Origin: Nitrospira sp.
GTDB taxonomy: Bacteria; Nitrospirota; Nitrospiria; Nitrospirales; Nitrospiraceae
Length of the DNA: 64,000 nt
Reading direction: 5' to 3'
Assembly (NCBI GenBank): GCA_019636815.1
Contig: JAHBWT010000001.1
Span: 1-64,000, forward strand
Shown here one piece after another: positions 61,968-64,000 of this stretch (position 1 is its first letter; every line of letters begins with the position of its first letter). Below the pieces are notes generated by a model. The model searched no databases and was not told the origin of the DNA. It saw only the letters and a program-made list of their open reading frames with translations. The position numbers and the translations under genes are program-made.

Positions 61968-62339
61968 TCATGTCGCGGTGGGAAATCCATCCTCTTTCCA
62001 CCAGCGCCACCCTCCTTCTAACTCCATGACCGGATAGCCTTTCGTTGAAAATTCAACAGCTGCGGTCGCGGCTAAATGACAGACCTGAGAATAGCAATAC
62101 AGCACGTTCCTCCTGTCCTTCTGCAATCCATCCAGCGTGTGCCAACGCTCCCGTGGTAGGTTAATAGCACCTGGAATATGCCCAGCCGCGAAATCATCGG
62201 CCGCTCTGACATCAACGACGTTCACTTCTCCGCTCTTCATCATATGCTCGAGTTCGACGGGTCCAGTGGTAAAAGCCATTTTGGCCTCGAAATAGGCCCT
62301 CGCCTTGGCAGGATCTTGGACGATTGTGTGAGTAGTCAC
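61968..62339 (-). CDS. Rhodanese-like domain protein
   Basis: 123 residues. A single rhodanese domain: MKSGEVNVVDVRAADDFAAG, HIPGAINLPRERW and the active-site loop VLYCYSQVCHLA with the catalytic Cys (first of CYSQVC). The start is a GTG at 62339, backed by AAAGGAGGAC; the frame extends further upstream but lacks a ribosome site. Such proteins carry persulfide sulfur for tRNA thiolation, cofactor synthesis or cyanide/thiosulfate handling; the partner is unknown. Confidence 0.87.
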   Translation of the reverse strand: MTTHTIVQDPAKARAYFEAKMAFTTGPVELEHMMKSGEVNVVDVRAADDFAAGHIPGAINLPRERWHTLDGLQKDRRNVLYCYSQVCHLAATAAVEFSTKGYPVMELEGGWRWWKEDGFPTAT

Positions 62340-62549
62340 TGGCGTCCTCCTTTGGTGTGATCGGTTAACATTAAGAAATCGGCGCGCATTTCCCCCTCCT
62401 ATCAGCATGTATTGTGTCGCAAGCAGCCGCCGACACGCTGCTCGTTGCCGCGCCGGACTGAGTTGACTCAGATTAGTCGTCGAACGCAACAAAAGCAGTT
62501 GATACATGGCCATAGGATGGGCAGCATGATAATAGCCGGCAGCGCCGCA

Positions 62550-63431
62550 TTATGTCGCCGGTTCTTGCGCTTCCGTTTCCTTATGGTTCAGCGCGGAACC
62601 CGTTGCAAACGTCCGGTCGCCCAGACGACCGTCTTGCTCTTCATGAAACCGCTCGCTAACGAATTTGGTGTCAGCGGCTGTGAGCGATCCTCGTGGAACC
62701 TGACGCGCATCCTCGTAGTCTCCGCGCTCGATATGATCTAAATATTGCCCCCAGGACAGCAGCGTCCCTTGACAAATATGACGGTCTGGGGAGAGGGTCT
62801 CAATTTCCAGCTCCAACCGCCGTATCATTTCACGCATCAGCCACTGAGGGAGTTCCAGTCGGCGGCCCGGATAAATGAAACCGAACAAGACAAGATGGCT
62901 GAAGAGCACGCGCCAATGACGATTGAATCTCCACAATAACCTCGCCCAATCCATATCTTTGGATCGTGCGTGCAATAGATGCGCGATATCCGCTCCATCA
63001 TAACGGTCACGTTCCATGATAAAAGCCTTGGACCAGATCATCTCCTCGACGGGCACTAATCGAACCTGCTCATCCATGATCGTCGCCCTCGGCGCCACGT
63101 CGAACCATTTCTGATCGACGGCAGCCACTCCGTTGCCCGACCCGAAAATAATGTCGATGATATGGTCATTTTTTCGCGCTTTACTGATCCAATGAGGAAA
63201 GCGCGCCTCTGTGCAATACCCCTTCTCCGCGAGAAACAGCATCAGCCGATCACTATGCATTCGATGCACGAAGACATCGAGATCTTTGGTTCGGCGCACC
63301 ACACCGGTATAGCGTTCTAACGCGAACGCACCCCCGACCAAAAAAGGAATCTCCGAATGCTGAATATCCTGCAATGCCTGGCGACAGAATGTCTGCGAGG
63401 CCGGATCGGTAAGCTCTTCGGATGTACTCAT
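62550..63431 (-). CDS. Nucleotidyltransferase-fold protein (NTP_transf_5-like)
   Basis: 293 residues. FLVGGAFALERYTGVVRRTK followed by DLDVFV is the G(G/S)...DxDV pattern of the nucleotidyltransferase superfamily. It is followed by DIIFGSGNG, and by VEEMIWSKAFIMERDRYDGA and DIAHLLHARS, typical of uncharacterised enzymes in which a helical domain follows the NTase core. The substrate is unknown. The ATG at 63431 overlaps the stop of the upstream metallophosphoesterase gene (ATGA), so the two enzymes are probably made together. An upstream in-frame start at 63551 lies inside the neighbour. Confidence 0.78.
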   Translation of the reverse strand: MSTSEELTDPASQTFCRQALQDIQHSEIPFLVGGAFALERYTGVVRRTKDLDVFVHRMHSDRLMLFLAEKGYCTEARFPHWISKARKNDHIIDIIFGSGNGVAAVDQKWFDVAPRATIMDEQVRLVPVEEMIWSKAFIMERDRYDGADIAHLLHARSKDMDWARLLWRFNRHWRVLFSHLVLFGFIYPGRRLELPQWLMREMIRRLELEIETLSPDRHICQGTLLSWGQYLDHIERGDYEDARQVPRGSLTAADTKFVSERFHEEQDGRLGDRTFATGSALNHKETEAQEPAT

Positions 63432-64000
63432 GCCGTCTCCGCTGATTTCGTCAGCTTGAGCGTGATCGCTCGGAAGGGCGGGTGCTGTGCACGTTGTCGG
63501 CGTAACAACGGCAGCGCGACGTTGTAGACTGGGATTCCTGTCTGTGTACACCCTTCCACGGTCCCATGGTGTGCATGACCATGAAATACCGCCGTTGTTC
63601 CGTACCGATTAATCGGATCCTCCAAACGGCTGGTTCCCAAAAACGGAATAATTTCCGGAGCTTCTCCGATTACGGTTTCAATGATGGGGGCATAATGGAG
63701 CAACACGATCCGATGTGCGGTCCTGAGTTTAGCCAATGCGGACTCTAATTTGAGCGCTTCCTCGACCGATTCACGCACGAACTGTTTGAGCGCTGATTCT
63801 CCCCACGACTGCAAGAGGCGATCCCCAAATCCCCCCGCAAATCCCTTCACCCCCACAAACTCTACTCCGCCTATTTCCGTGGAGGTTCCGTCAAGGACGT
63901 GAATACCCTGGCGCTCTAAAATCTGCGTAATGGTCTCCGCATCCCCTGATTCATAGTCATGGTTCCCCAATACGGCGACAACAGGAATACCTTTCAGAAC
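63428..64000 (-). CDS. Metallophosphoesterase, N-terminus cut by window edge
   Basis: The frame is open to the right edge; 190 residues are visible. VVAVLGNHDYESGD holds the GNHD motif of calcineurin-like phosphoesterases, and VLLHYAPI and VFHGHAHHG supply the later His-containing metal-binding segments (the GHxH motif). The N-terminal DxH and GD motifs must lie outside. The gene overlaps the following nucleotidyltransferase-like gene by four bases. Such pairs could form a small nucleotide-based module, but no target is visible. Confidence 0.85.
   Translation of the reverse strand, partial: VLKGIPVVAVLGNHDYESGDAETITQILERQGIHVLDGTSTEIGGVEFVGVKGFAGGFGDRLLQSWGESALKQFVRESVEEALKLESALAKLRTAHRIVLLHYAPIIETVIGEAPEIIPFLGTSRLEDPINRYGTTAVFHGHAHHGTVEGCTQTGIPVYNVALPLLRRQRAQHPPFRAITLKLTKSAETA

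Noticed and set aside
1-64000. CRISPR arrays, transposases, tRNA and rRNA genes
   Set aside because: No regularly spaced repeats, no transposase motifs and no cloverleaf or rRNA-like stretches were recognised by eye; a tRNA search tool would be decisive.

Overview
The window looks like a chromosomal segment of a Nitrospira-type bacterium (Nitrospirota). This is inferred from gene content and style: a complete NADH-type complex I operon with fused NuoCD, many NarL/LuxR-class two-component proteins, KaiB, copper-storage protein, PRC-barrel periplasmic proteins, ergothioneine genes and a DUF6335 protein, at moderately high GC. No rRNA, tRNA, CRISPR array, prophage or transposase was recognised.

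Layout. 1-6.2 kb: small envelope and stress proteins (DUF4142 fragment, lipoprotein esterase, copper-storage protein behind a sigma-54 type promoter, PRC-barrel protein, Slp lipoprotein) and a decayed beta-carbonic anhydrase remnant. 6.4-24.5 kb: a transketolase, thirteen nuo genes (nuoA, B, CD, E-N; many stop/start overlaps of the ATGA type) and a transaldolase, all on the plus strand; this couples NADH oxidation with the pentose phosphate or Calvin carbon shuffle. 24.6-30.7 kb: DoxX, cytochrome c plus a thioredoxin-fold protein, a secreted two-repeat protein, a ferritin-like protein, an acetolactate synthase type enzyme and gluconokinase. 30.9-34.2 kb: KaiB translationally coupled to a PAS/GAF hybrid histidine kinase. 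34.9-42.9 kb (minus strand): superoxide dismutase, EgtB, EgtD, a three-gene OpuC/EgtUV-like ABC transporter and an acyl-ligase/carrier/acyltransferase fusion in one likely transcription unit. 43.2-49.2 kb: FAD-Rieske oxidoreductase, phospholipase D-VTT fusion, SDR and hemerythrin proteins. 49.2-56.9 kb: a dense signalling block (REC-kinase-REC hybrid, orphan REC, two NarL-type regulators, TPR protein, sigma-54 activator) with a frameshifted zinc-ribbon gene. 57.0-64 kb: a HAD-HerA fusion, two more PRC-barrel proteins, a DUF6335 protein, a nuclease/phosphatase, a rhodanese, and a nucleotidyltransferase-like protein coupled to a metallophosphoesterase that runs off the edge.

The most unusual signal is non-coding. 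A 17-bp element, CTAGGG-N5-(A/T)CYAGT or a close variant, occurs eleven times in gaps between genes, always with CTAGGG on the upstream side relative to the gene it could serve. In about seven copies a -10-like hexamer begins 22-23 nt downstream. It lies before the PRC-barrel, SOD/ergothioneine, FAD-Rieske, thioredoxin-fold/cytochrome c, KaiB-kinase, transaldolase, orphan REC, hybrid kinase and NarL regulator genes, suggesting one activator-driven stress regulon. A NarL/LuxR-class response regulator, two of which are encoded here, is the natural candidate. A second theme is the SOD-EgtB-EgtD-ABC operon, which may link ergothioneine synthesis to its own transporter.
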